Assembly: GCA_003695085.1 (NCBI GenBank)
Contig: RFIV01000276.1
Span: 1-5,325, forward strand
DNA: 5,325 nucleotides
Reading direction: 5' to 3'
Source of the DNA: Gammaproteobacteria bacterium
GTDB lineage: Bacteria > Pseudomonadota > Gammaproteobacteria > Pseudomonadales > Oleiphilaceae
The translations under genes and the position numbers were made by a program. The notes under the pieces were generated by a model. That model was not told where the DNA came from. It saw only the letters and a program-made list of their open reading frames with translations, and made no database searches. Of the stretch, positions 1 through 5,325 are shown piece by piece. The first letter of the stretch is position 1, and the number at the start of each line of letters is the position of its first letter.

Positions 1-1006
<1,006 letters not shown>

Positions 1007-1015
1007 GCAACAAGA

Positions 1016-1022
1016 CTGAGGA
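1016..1022 (+). promoter_or_regulatory. Ribosome binding site of gshA
   Basis: TGAGGAC lies 6-7 nt before the ATG at 1029, in the short gap after tex. It supports that start and fits translation of gshA from a tex-gshA message, since the 22-nt gap leaves no room for a full promoter. Confidence 0.7.
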
Positions 1023-1028
1023 CGAGCA

Positions 1029-2603
1029 ATGAGCAGACTCGAGCAGCACATCCAGGCCCTTGACCGGCAGGGGCTGAATATCCTGTCCACCCTGCGTCGC
1101 GGGATGGAAAAGGAAGGCCTGAGAGTCGATGCCGAGGGCTTTATCAGCCAGCTGGATCATCCGGAGGCGCTCGGGTCTGCGCTCACGCACCCCAACATTA
1201 CGACCGATTACTCGGAAGCGCTGCTTGAGCTCATCACGCCGGTGACCGAGTCGGTGGATGAGTTGTTCGCCTCGCTCAGCCTCGTGCACCGCTATGTTCA
1301 GGCCAACCTGCCCGAAGGGGAGGTACTCTGGCCCGCCTCCATGCCCTCCCGGCTGGCTGGCAACGAGAGCATTCGCATTGCCGAGTACGGAACATCCAAC
1401 CTCGGCATGCTCAAGCACGTCTACCGCCGCGGGCTGGACTGGCGATATGGTCGTATCATGCAGAGCATTGCCGGTGCGCACTTTAACTTCTCGCTCACCG
1501 ACCGCTTCTGGATGGACCTGCAGGATGTGGAAGGCAATACGGACAGCCTGCAGGACTTCAAATCGGCGCGGTATTTTGATCTCATTCGCAACTTCCGCCG
1601 CCACAGCTGGTTGCTGATGCGCCTGTTCGGGGGCTCGCCTGCCGTGGACGAGAGCTTTCTCGCCGGCAGTGACGACCGGCACGGACTGGTTCGCCTCGGG
1701 CCTGCCACCCTGGGGCTGCCGCATGCCACCTCGCTGCGCATGAGTGATCTGGGCTACCAGAACAACGCGCAGGCCGGGCTGAAAGTCTGCTTCAACACCC
1801 TGGCGTCCTATCACAAGACCCTGTATCAGGCGACGCACACCCCCTATCCCCCGTATGAGAAGATCGGGGTCAAGGTGAATGGTGAATACCGCCAGCTCAA
1901 TACCAGTATTCTGCAGATCGAGAACGAGTATTACAGCAACATCCGCCCGAAGCGGGTGACCGAGCCCGGCGAGAAGCCGTTGCAAGCCTTGTGTCGGCGC
2001 GGCGTCGAGTATATCGAAGTCCGTTGCCTGGACCTCAACCCCTATGCCCCCCTGGGCATCAAGCCCTGGCAGGTCTTTTTCCTCGAGGCGTTTCTGCTCA
2101 CCTGTCTGCTGGAGGATGCGCCAGTCATTCCGGACGCAGAATGTGAGCGGGTGGACGCGGACTTTGCCCGCGTAGTGCGTGCCGGTGGCGAAAAAGGACT
2201 GGCGCTCACGCGAACCGGTCTGACGCTTGAGGCAGAGGGTGAAAAGCTGCTGACACAGGTGCGCCGCGTGGCGGACTGGCTGGCTGATCAGGGCGAGCCA
2301 CGCTACCGTCAGGCGGTGGATCAGGCGCACGAATGGCTGATGGCACCCGAGCTGACGCCGGCCGCCCGGATTCTCAAGGGTATGAAGGCCGAGGCCACGT
2401 GTCACAACGGGTTCATGATGGGGCTGGCACGTCTGCACCAGCAGGCCCTGAAGGAGCAGGGACTGACCGAGAGCGAGCAGGCCCGCATGCACAAGCTTGC
2501 TGACCAGTCCCTGGCAGATCAGCGCGAACTCGAGGCCGCAGACACGATGGACTTTGATGCCTATCTTGCGCGCTACATGGAAGAGGCGCTCAGCCCCTGT
2601 TGA
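1029..2603 (+). CDS. gshA: Glutamate-cysteine ligase (gamma-glutamylcysteine synthetase), type 1
   Basis: The 524-residue product has the usual length of the proteobacterial enzyme (E. coli 518). It catalyses the ATP-dependent joining of glutamate and cysteine, the first and limiting step of glutathione synthesis, in the cytoplasm. Family text is present along the whole length: RRGMEKEGLRVD (23-34), HPEALGSALTHPNITTDYSE (44-63), ALLELITPV (64-72), EYGTSNLGMLKHVYRRGL (119-136), AGAHFNFSL (148-156), HATSLRMSDLGYQN (232-245), QIENEYYSNIRPKR (296-309) and GVEYIEVRCLDLNP (325-338). Glu27, Glu29, Asp60, Glu67, His151 and Glu330 align by position with the metal/substrate ligands of the E. coli enzyme, so activity is expected. 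The ATG has a good Shine-Dalgarno and aligns with known N-termini. It follows tex closely; a tex-region/gshA association is also known in pseudomonads. Nothing suggests truncation. Confidence 0.98.
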   Translation: MSRLEQHIQALDRQGLNILSTLRRGMEKEGLRVDAEGFISQLDHPEALGSALTHPNITTDYSEALLELITPVTESVDELFASLSLVHRYVQANLPEGEVLWPASMPSRLAGNESIRIAEYGTSNLGMLKHVYRRGLDWRYGRIMQSIAGAHFNFSLTDRFWMDLQDVEGNTDSLQDFKSARYFDLIRNFRRHSWLLMRLFGGSPAVDESFLAGSDDRHGLVRLGPATLGLPHATSLRMSDLGYQNNAQAGLKVCFNTLASYHKTLYQATHTPYPPYEKIGVKVNGEYRQLNTSILQIENEYYSNIRPKRVTEPGEKPLQALCRRGVEYIEVRCLDLNPYAPLGIKPWQVFFLEAFLLTCLLEDAPVIPDAECERVDADFARVVRAGGEKGLALTRTGLTLEAEGEKLLTQVRRVADWLADQGEPRYRQAVDQAHEWLMAPELTPAARILKGMKAEATCHNGFMMGLARLHQQALKEQGLTESEQARMHKLADQSLADQRELEAADTMDFDAYLARYMEEALSPC

Positions 2604-2620
2604 GCGTTCCATAGGCCAAA

Positions 2621-2638
2621 AGTGCGATATGGCGCACT
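2621..2638 (+). terminator. Hairpin 18 nt after gshA, possible weak terminator
   Basis: AGTGCG (2621-2626) and CGCACT (2633-2638) form a perfect 6-bp stem with a 6-nt loop just downstream of the gshA stop. There is no run of T after it (GGACAAG follows), so it is not a classic intrinsic terminator. It could instead protect the 3' end of the tex-gshA transcript. Confidence 0.3.
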
Positions 2639-2655
2639 GGACAAGTCGGCAATCT

Positions 2656-2674
2656 CTGTTACATTTATTAACAG
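2656..2674. repeat. Inverted repeat CTGTTA-N7-TAACAG, operator-like
   Basis: A perfect 6-bp dyad around a 7-nt AT-rich centre (CATTTAT), in the gshA-to-RMF-like intergenic region about 120 nt upstream of the RMF-like start codon. The shape suits a dimeric regulator, but no specific regulator can be named, and the same bases could form a weak RNA hairpin. Confidence 0.3.
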
Positions 2675-2723
2675 GCAGCGATACAAACATTTACGTATGT
2701 CATAGCTTGCCAGATGCGGTGTA

Positions 2724-2754
2724 GGATGAGTGCAAGATGGGTCGAGCATCATCC
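2724..2754. repeat. Interrupted dyad upstream of the RMF-like promoter
   Basis: GGATGA-G-TGC (2724-2733) can pair with GCA-TCATCC (2746-2754): nine base pairs with one bulged G and a 12-nt loop. It ends 8 nt before the proposed -10 box at 2763, so it would cover the -35 zone. It may be an operator, or a hairpin ending readthrough from gshA; no T tract follows beyond TT. The adjoining CCTTAAGG (2753-2760) is a perfect 8-bp palindrome. Confidence 0.3.
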
Positions 2755-2761
2755 TTAAGGC

Positions 2762-2772
2762 CTATAACTAAA
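2762..2772 (+). promoter_or_regulatory. Candidate sigmaS-like -10 element for the RMF-like gene
   Basis: CTATAACTAAA contains TATAAC (2763-2768, 5/6 to TATAAT). It is preceded by C and followed by TAA, which resembles the sigmaS-preferred CTATACTTAA pattern. No convincing -35 hexamer is found 16-18 nt upstream, which is also usual for sigmaS promoters. Transcription would start near 2775, leaving a leader of about 22 nt before the ATG at 2797. The stationary-phase link is inferred. Confidence 0.4.
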
Positions 2773-2796
2773 ACGATAACAGAGCGAGACCGGACA

Positions 2797-3006
2797 ATGG
2801 CCAATCAACTGAGCCTGAACTGGAATCTGGAGACCCTGAACAAGGCGTATCGCCAGGGATATATGGCGGGGTTGCTCAATCTTGCACGCGAGAAATGTCC
2901 CTACCGTGGCGATGTGGTGGTCGCAGCATGGGAAGCCGGTTGGGAAGACGGCATCAGTGCCACCGCTCAGGGCGAAGGCACCTCCTCCCAGGACAAGATT
3001 GCCTGA
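2797..3006 (+). CDS. RMF/CrpP-family small protein, probable ribosome modulation (hibernation) factor
   Basis: A 69-residue protein with the RMF signature: AYRQGYMAG (17-25), REKCPY (31-36) and AAWEAGWEDG (43-52). These match E. coli RMF (RGYQAG, EMCPY, WLGGW) in order and spacing. In the known family, RMF binds the 30S subunit in stationary phase, drives dimerisation to 100S particles and blocks translation. It differs from E. coli RMF (55 aa) by a less basic N-terminal lead (LSLNWNLETL) and a ~17-residue polar C-terminal tail. It may therefore be a divergent RMF or an RMF-like/CrpP paralogue rather than the orthologue. The ATG at 2797 is preferred because the motif then starts near residue 17. 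An in-frame ATG at 2737 would add 20 residues and lie upstream of the likely promoter. The Shine-Dalgarno is weak (GAGCGAG, 2782-2788). The stop directly abuts the stop of the converging FliL-like gene. Confidence 0.82.
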   Translation: MANQLSLNWNLETLNKAYRQGYMAGLLNLAREKCPYRGDVVVAAWEAGWEDGISATAQGEGTSSQDKIA

Positions 3007-3411
3007 TTACTGAACCACGAACGCTGTAAACAGCAGGTCATCCGCGACCGGTCGGTTCTCTTCCTTCTTGAAGAAGTCCTGAATGCGCTTCAGGGCTTCC
3101 AGTCTGACTTCTTCGCGCCCCTGAACACTCCTCAGTTTGTCCCCGGGCGTGGCACTGAGCAGCATGACCATGATATTGCGGACGTAAGGCATGTGCTGCT
3201 CCACCAGCGCGGCGGCTGAACGGGTTTTGACCTTGATGGCCGCATCAATCTTGGCGTAACGCATCTTGCCGCTGGCGGACTGAACATTCAGAACGAAAGA
3301 TGGCTTCAGATCTATGTACTGGAGCAAATCATCCGGCGCTTCCGCGGCCTGAACCAGGGTGCTGAACCAGAGGGTCAGAACAGCGGTGCTCCACAAGGCA
3401 AAACGACGCAT
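3007..3411 (-). CDS. Exported FliL-domain (flagellar basal body-associated FliL-like) protein
   Basis: Translated from 3411 it gives 134 residues. The N-terminus (MRRFALWSTAVLTLWFSTLVQA) is a typical Sec signal: Arg-Arg, a hydrophobic core, and a likely cut at VQA/AEA after residue 22. The mature part has the FliL domain pattern: YIDLKPSFVLNV, YAKIDAAIKVK, a central VEQHMPYVRNIMVMLLS helix, and the C-terminal LLFTAFVVQ, comparable with LYTAFILR at the end of E. coli FliL. Classical FliL is anchored by one N-terminal helix and lines the stator ring; here the domain appears to be released to the periplasm, although an uncleaved anchor is possible. An in-frame ATG at 3441 would add 10 residues. 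The start at 3411 is chosen for its strong GGAG five bases upstream (3416-3419) and for the signal peptide. No other flagellar gene is in the window, so a flagellar role is not shown. It diverges from rsd and converges on the RMF-like gene. Confidence 0.85.
   Translation of the reverse strand: MRRFALWSTAVLTLWFSTLVQAAEAPDDLLQYIDLKPSFVLNVQSASGKMRYAKIDAAIKVKTRSAAALVEQHMPYVRNIMVMLLSATPGDKLRSVQGREEVRLEALKRIQDFFKKEENRPVADDLLFTAFVVQ
3073..3099 (+). terminator. Strong hairpin inside the FliL-like 3' coding end, possible stop signal for the converging RMF-like transcript
   Basis: GAAGTCCTGAA (3073-3083) pairs with TTCAGGGCTTC (3089-3099): 11 base pairs including one G-U in plus-strand RNA, with a 5-nt loop TGCGC. 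An overlapping 9-bp dyad GAAGAAGTC/GACTTCTTC lies at 3070-3078 and 3106-3114. It sits about 65 nt past the RMF-like stop, where a terminator would be expected because the two genes have no spacer. There is no U tract, and the stem could simply reflect the coding sequence, so the role is a guess. Confidence 0.25.
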
Positions 3412-3413
3412 GC

Positions 3414-3419
3414 GTACTC
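3414..3419 (-). promoter_or_regulatory. Ribosome binding site deciding the FliL-like start
   Basis: On the minus strand GGAGTA stands directly before CGC-ATG at 3411, with five bases between GGAG and the ATG. It favours this start over the in-frame ATG ten codons upstream at 3441. Confidence 0.65.
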
Positions 3420-3464
3420 CATTATCAACGAAATGAATCAATGAGTTGGCTATCTCAGAGACTA

Positions 3465-3488
3465 GTCAACGCAGGCCGGGGCGTCAAC
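3465..3488. repeat. Direct repeat of GTCAAC between the FliL-like gene and rsd
   Basis: GTCAAC occurs at 3465-3470 and 3483-3488, 18 bp apart, around a GC-rich stretch. Read on the minus strand these are two TTGAC elements upstream of the FliL-like gene, either of which could be a -35 box. The best -10 partners (TAGTCT, or ACTCAT at the 17-nt spacing) are poor, so a promoter for that gene is likely here but not located. Confidence 0.25.
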
Positions 3489-3588
3489 TGTCGTTCGGCC
3501 CGCCGGTTATCTGTTGTCCAATGTGTCCGCATAGTAAACACTTACACGGAAATGGGCGTAAAACTTTCAAAAATGGCCCGTTTTTGCC

Positions 3589-3618
3589 TTGAGACATTTG
3601 TGCGGTTTTGCGTATAGT
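3589..3618 (+). promoter_or_regulatory. Sigma70-type promoter of rsd
   Basis: TTGAGA (3589-3594, 4/6 to TTGACA) and TATAGT (3613-3618, 5/6 to TATAAT) are separated by 18 nt. The predicted start is near A3625, giving a leader of about 69 nt. Just upstream are an A5 tract (3569-3573) and a T5 tract (3581-3585) forming CAAAAA-N7-TTTTTG, which could act as an UP-element-like or operator sequence. Confidence 0.6.
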
Positions 3619-3647
3619 GGTGGCACATAACGAGAATGAGACAGAAA

Positions 3648-3686
3648 GCACGGCCCGTGCGAAGGGCTGTGCCAGCGGCTGGGGAG
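3648..3686 (+). promoter_or_regulatory. Structured 5' leader of rsd with ribosome binding site
   Basis: The leader can form GCACG/CGTGC (3648-3652 with 3656-3660). It can then form either GCTG/CAGC (3666-3669 with 3673-3676) or CCAG/CTGG (3672-3675 with 3679-3682); these two short stems exclude each other. The second ends at the edge of the GGGGAG Shine-Dalgarno (3681-3686, seven bases before the ATG at 3694). The ribosome binding site is clear; any switch-like behaviour is speculation, since the stems are only 4 bp. Confidence 0.4.
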
Positions 3687-3693
3687 ACGTACG

Positions 3694-4167
3694 ATGCTTG
3701 AGAACTGCAAGACCGCCAAAGAGCGCTGGGGAGGGGTGAGCGAAATCATCGACCGGTGGCTGACCGAGCGGCAGGATCTGATCGTTCAGTACTACGAGCT
3801 GGTATCCGGCGCAGAGTTCCCGGATGTGGAAACGGCCGTCGCCACCTATCGCCGGTTTTGCCAGGTTCTGGTGGACTATGTCTCGGCCGGACACTTTGAA
3901 GTGTATGAGCAATTGGTGGCCGAGGCCCGCGCGTTCAATGACGGATGCGAGCAGGTGGCCCACGAAACGCTGCCGGCCATTCAGGCCACCACTGAAAAGC
4001 TGCTGGATTTCAATGATCAGTTTGACCAGACGCCTGAAGAGCGTGAGGCGCTGGAAGCCCTGAAGCCAGCTCTGGCCGTCCTCGGTGAAGTGCTGGAAGA
4101 CCGCTTTGAGCTGGAAGATATGCTTATCGAGAAAATTCACCACGCCCACGCCTCACAAGTGGCCTGA
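3694..4167 (+). CDS. rsd: Anti-sigma70 factor Rsd / AlgQ
   Basis: A 157-residue, acidic, all-helical protein of the same length as E. coli Rsd (158). Family motifs run throughout: MLENCKTAKERWGG (1-14), IIDRWLTERQDLIVQYYELV (18-37), RFCQVLVDYVSAGHFEVYE (54-72), and LGEVLEDRFELEDMLIEKI (130-148). The FCQxLVDYxSAGHFxxYE block is the Rsd/AlgQ hallmark, and the N-terminus is closest in style to Pseudomonas AlgQ. Rsd binds region 4 of sigma70, holding it away from RNA polymerase and favouring alternative sigma factors as growth slows; in pseudomonads AlgQ also affects alginate and virulence regulation. The start has a strong GGGGAG and a good promoter upstream. It is divergent from the FliL-like gene and 54 nt ahead of the WD40 lipoprotein gene, with which it may be co-transcribed. 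Confidence in the family is very high; which regulon it serves here is unknown. Confidence 0.96.
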   Translation: MLENCKTAKERWGGVSEIIDRWLTERQDLIVQYYELVSGAEFPDVETAVATYRRFCQVLVDYVSAGHFEVYEQLVAEARAFNDGCEQVAHETLPAIQATTEKLLDFNDQFDQTPEEREALEALKPALAVLGEVLEDRFELEDMLIEKIHHAHASQVA

Positions 4168-4181
4168 TTTCAGCTACACTT

Positions 4182-4207
4182 CTTGCACGACTGTTTCGTG
4201 GTGCAAG
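4182..4207 (+). repeat. Hairpin CTTGCAC/GTGCAAG between rsd and the lipoprotein gene
   Basis: CTTGCAC (4182-4188) and GTGCAAG (4201-4207) form a perfect 7-bp stem. After one G-G mismatch it extends by AC/GT (4190-4191 with 4198-4199) around a 6-nt loop. It occupies most of the 54-nt gap after the rsd stop. No T run follows on either strand, so a plain intrinsic terminator is unlikely. An RNA-processing or stabilising hairpin that sets different levels of the two cistrons, or an operator, are alternatives. A lone TACACT at 4175-4180 lacks a -35. Confidence 0.5.
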
Positions 4208-4221
4208 AGCAGGATTGATTC

Positions 4222-5175
4222 ATGCGTTCAAGGATTCTGGCCCTGCTGCTGGCAGGGCTGGCGCTGACGGGGTGTGGTGCCCAAGGGCCGGCAGACCGTT
4301 TCGTGGTGGCCGTTCAGGGTGTGATCGACAGTGCCATTTCGCAGGATGGTCAGAGTGCGGTGATCGCCTCCGTCCACCATGGTGGCAGCTTGTGGGATCT
4401 GAATGCCCGTGGGCGCAAATATAACTGGAATCATGCTCAGGGTGAGTACACCACACTGCGGGCGGTAGCCATATCCGGGGATGGTTCGCGGGCACTGACG
4501 ATCAAGGACAGTGATCTGGTGGTCTGGGATGCCCGCACAGGGCAGGCTCTGAATTTCTGGCGCGCGCCGGACAAGGTACTCTCGGCCACCCTGTCGCAAA
4601 GCGGCCACCGTGCGCTCATGGGGTTGCAGAACAACCGCGCCATCTACTTTGACGTGGATCGTGGCCAGACCCTCTATACCTTCGATCATGAAGCGGAAGT
4701 CTATGGCGTGGCGCTCAGCGCCGACGACCGCTATGCACTGACCGGCTCCGACGATTTCAAGGGCCGCCTGTGGCGCCTGGATACCGGTGAGCTGGTGCAT
4801 ACCTTTGCGCACCGCAATCAGGTCAAGACCGTGGCCCTGTCTCCCGACGGTAAACTGGCGCTGACAACCTCGCAGCGTGAAGATGTCGTGCTCTGGGATA
4901 CGGAAAGCGGGAATGCCCGCAATCGGCTGGCGTTCACCTACAAGAATTTCGTCAGTGCCCGGTTTTCCGAGGACGGCCGGCAATTGCTGCTCGGCGGCTT
5001 TCAGGGGGATGTCTACCTGATGGACACCAACAGCGGAAGTGAGCTGGCGCACTGGCAGATGCAGCCCAAGAAGGTGGTGGGGCGCAGCTCGAAGGCCATC
5101 GATTCACTGGCATTCAATGGCAGTAAGGTGGTGGCCGTCACCTCGGACGGCCAGGTGCAGTTCTTCCAGAAGTAG
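4222..5175 (+). CDS. WD40-repeat beta-propeller lipoprotein of unknown function
   Basis: A 317-residue protein that starts with a lipoprotein signal: MRSRILALLLAGLALTGC, lipobox LTGC with Cys18 as the lipidation site. Gly at +2 suggests the outer membrane. The rest reads as seven WD40-like repeats, each with an AxSxDGxxAL-type strand followed by a hydrophobic-WD closing strand: SLWD (56-59), VVWD (100-103), IYFD (141-144), RLWR (182-185), VLWD (223-226), VYLMD (264-268) and VQFF (312-315). Seven repeats fill one complete propeller with no room for a further domain, so it is probably a protein-binding platform in the envelope; no catalytic site is visible. The ATG is preceded by AGGA at 4211-4214. 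It follows rsd, possibly in the same operon, but nothing in the sequence ties its function to sigma70 control. The partner is unknown. Confidence 0.88.
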   Translation: MRSRILALLLAGLALTGCGAQGPADRFVVAVQGVIDSAISQDGQSAVIASVHHGGSLWDLNARGRKYNWNHAQGEYTTLRAVAISGDGSRALTIKDSDLVVWDARTGQALNFWRAPDKVLSATLSQSGHRALMGLQNNRAIYFDVDRGQTLYTFDHEAEVYGVALSADDRYALTGSDDFKGRLWRLDTGELVHTFAHRNQVKTVALSPDGKLALTTSQREDVVLWDTESGNARNRLAFTYKNFVSARFSEDGRQLLLGGFQGDVYLMDTNSGSELAHWQMQPKKVVGRSSKAIDSLAFNGSKVVAVTSDGQVQFFQK

Positions 5176-5215
5176 GCAGTGTAGCGCGGGCGGTGAAAAC
5201 CCTTGCTCGCCTGCC
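5175..5215. terminator. Possible bidirectional terminator hairpin between converging genes
   Basis: GCGGGCG (5186-5192) can pair with TGCTCGC (5204-5210) with two G-T pairs in plus-strand RNA. GGCAG (5175-5179) can extend the stem with CTGCC (5211-5215), across a 6-nt bulge on the left. The position between two converging genes is right for a terminator, but the stem is imperfect and lacks a U tract. Confidence 0.25.
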
Positions 5216-5224
5216 ATGTTCAGG

Positions 5225-5325
5225 TCATACCCGGGCCTTCAGCCGGCGGCCCAGCAGCAGGCCGGCGACAGCCAGCACCAGCAAGGCCAGGGTGTCAGGC
5301 TCCGGCACGCTCACCACCTTCACCC
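5225..5325 (-). CDS. 3' end of a PEP-CTERM sorting-domain protein (5' part outside window)
   Basis: Only the last 32 codons are in the window, ending in TGA at 5227-5225. They encode VKVVS, then VPEPD, a hydrophobic leucine/alanine/valine stretch of about 15 residues (TLALLVLAVAGLLLG) and a basic end RRLKARV. This is the three-part PEP-CTERM signal: the Pro-Glu-Pro motif, a membrane helix and an arginine-rich tail. In the known system such proteins are exported by Sec, then recognised and cut at this site by an exosortase (EpsH-type), usually in bacteria making exopolysaccharide. The rest of the protein, and so its function, cannot be seen. It converges on the WD40 lipoprotein gene with 49 nt between stop codons. 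The frame was found by reading the minus strand directly. Confidence 0.85.
   Translation of the reverse strand, partial: VKVVSVPEPDTLALLVLAVAGLLLGRRLKARV

Noticed and set aside
2497..2724. Plus-strand 75-codon frame overlapping the gshA end
   Set aside because: Mostly an out-of-frame reading of gshA, with no ribosome binding site and no recognisable sequence.
2737..2739. In-frame ATG at 2737 as the start of the RMF-like gene
   Set aside because: It would add 20 residues without family resemblance and lies upstream of the likely promoter -10 at 2763; 2797 fits the RMF family better.
3439..3441. In-frame ATG at 3441 as the start of the FliL-like gene
   Set aside because: It would place ten polar residues before a normal signal peptide; the ATG at 3411 has a strong Shine-Dalgarno at ideal spacing.
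3484..4149. Minus-strand frame of 221 codons opposite rsd
   Set aside because: Covers the rsd promoter and coding region in antisense. Rsd motifs on the plus strand explain the DNA, and the frame has no convincing domain.
4228..5052. Minus-strand frame of 274 codons opposite the WD40 lipoprotein gene
   Set aside because: Plus strand shows a lipobox and regular WD repeats; the antisense product has neither a signal nor a domain.

Overview
The window looks like a chromosomal segment from a gammaproteobacterium, most likely in the Pseudomonas/Marinobacter/oceanospirillalean range. It has fairly high GC, Enterobacteria/Pseudomonas-type GshA and Rsd/AlgQ proteins, and an RMF-family protein. A PEP-CTERM tail at the right edge points to an environmental, exopolysaccharide-producing lineage rather than an enteric one. 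The genus cannot be fixed by eye. No tRNA, rRNA, CRISPR array, insertion sequence or phage gene was seen.

Layout, left to right. (1) The 3' end of tex (+), a nucleic-acid-binding transcription accessory factor, runs 22 nt short of gshA (+), glutamate-cysteine ligase; the two look co-transcribed. (2) A 193-nt intergenic region carries several short inverted repeats and a sigmaS-like -10 box. It leads to a small RMF/CrpP-family gene (+), a probable ribosome hibernation factor. (3) The RMF-like gene abuts, stop to stop with no spacer, a minus-strand gene for an exported FliL-domain protein. (4) A divergent intergenic region contains a good sigma70-type promoter for rsd/algQ (+), the anti-sigma70 factor. 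(5) Rsd is followed, after 54 nt containing a strong hairpin, by a lipoprotein predicted to fold as a seven-bladed WD40-type propeller (+). (6) At the right edge, converging on the lipoprotein gene, is the last 32 codons of a minus-strand gene ending in a PEP-CTERM exosortase sorting signal. This piece is short and cut by the window edge.

Functionally, the centre of the window holds two growth-arrest regulators within about 700 nt: an RMF-like ribosome factor and the sigma70-sequestering Rsd. Beside them lie two exported proteins of unclear role, the FliL-like protein and the WD40 lipoprotein. Glutathione synthesis and Tex fit a general stress/redox background. The annotation of tex, gshA and rsd is secure. 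The RMF-like, FliL-like and PEP-CTERM calls rest on clear short motifs. Most regulatory sites are candidates only.
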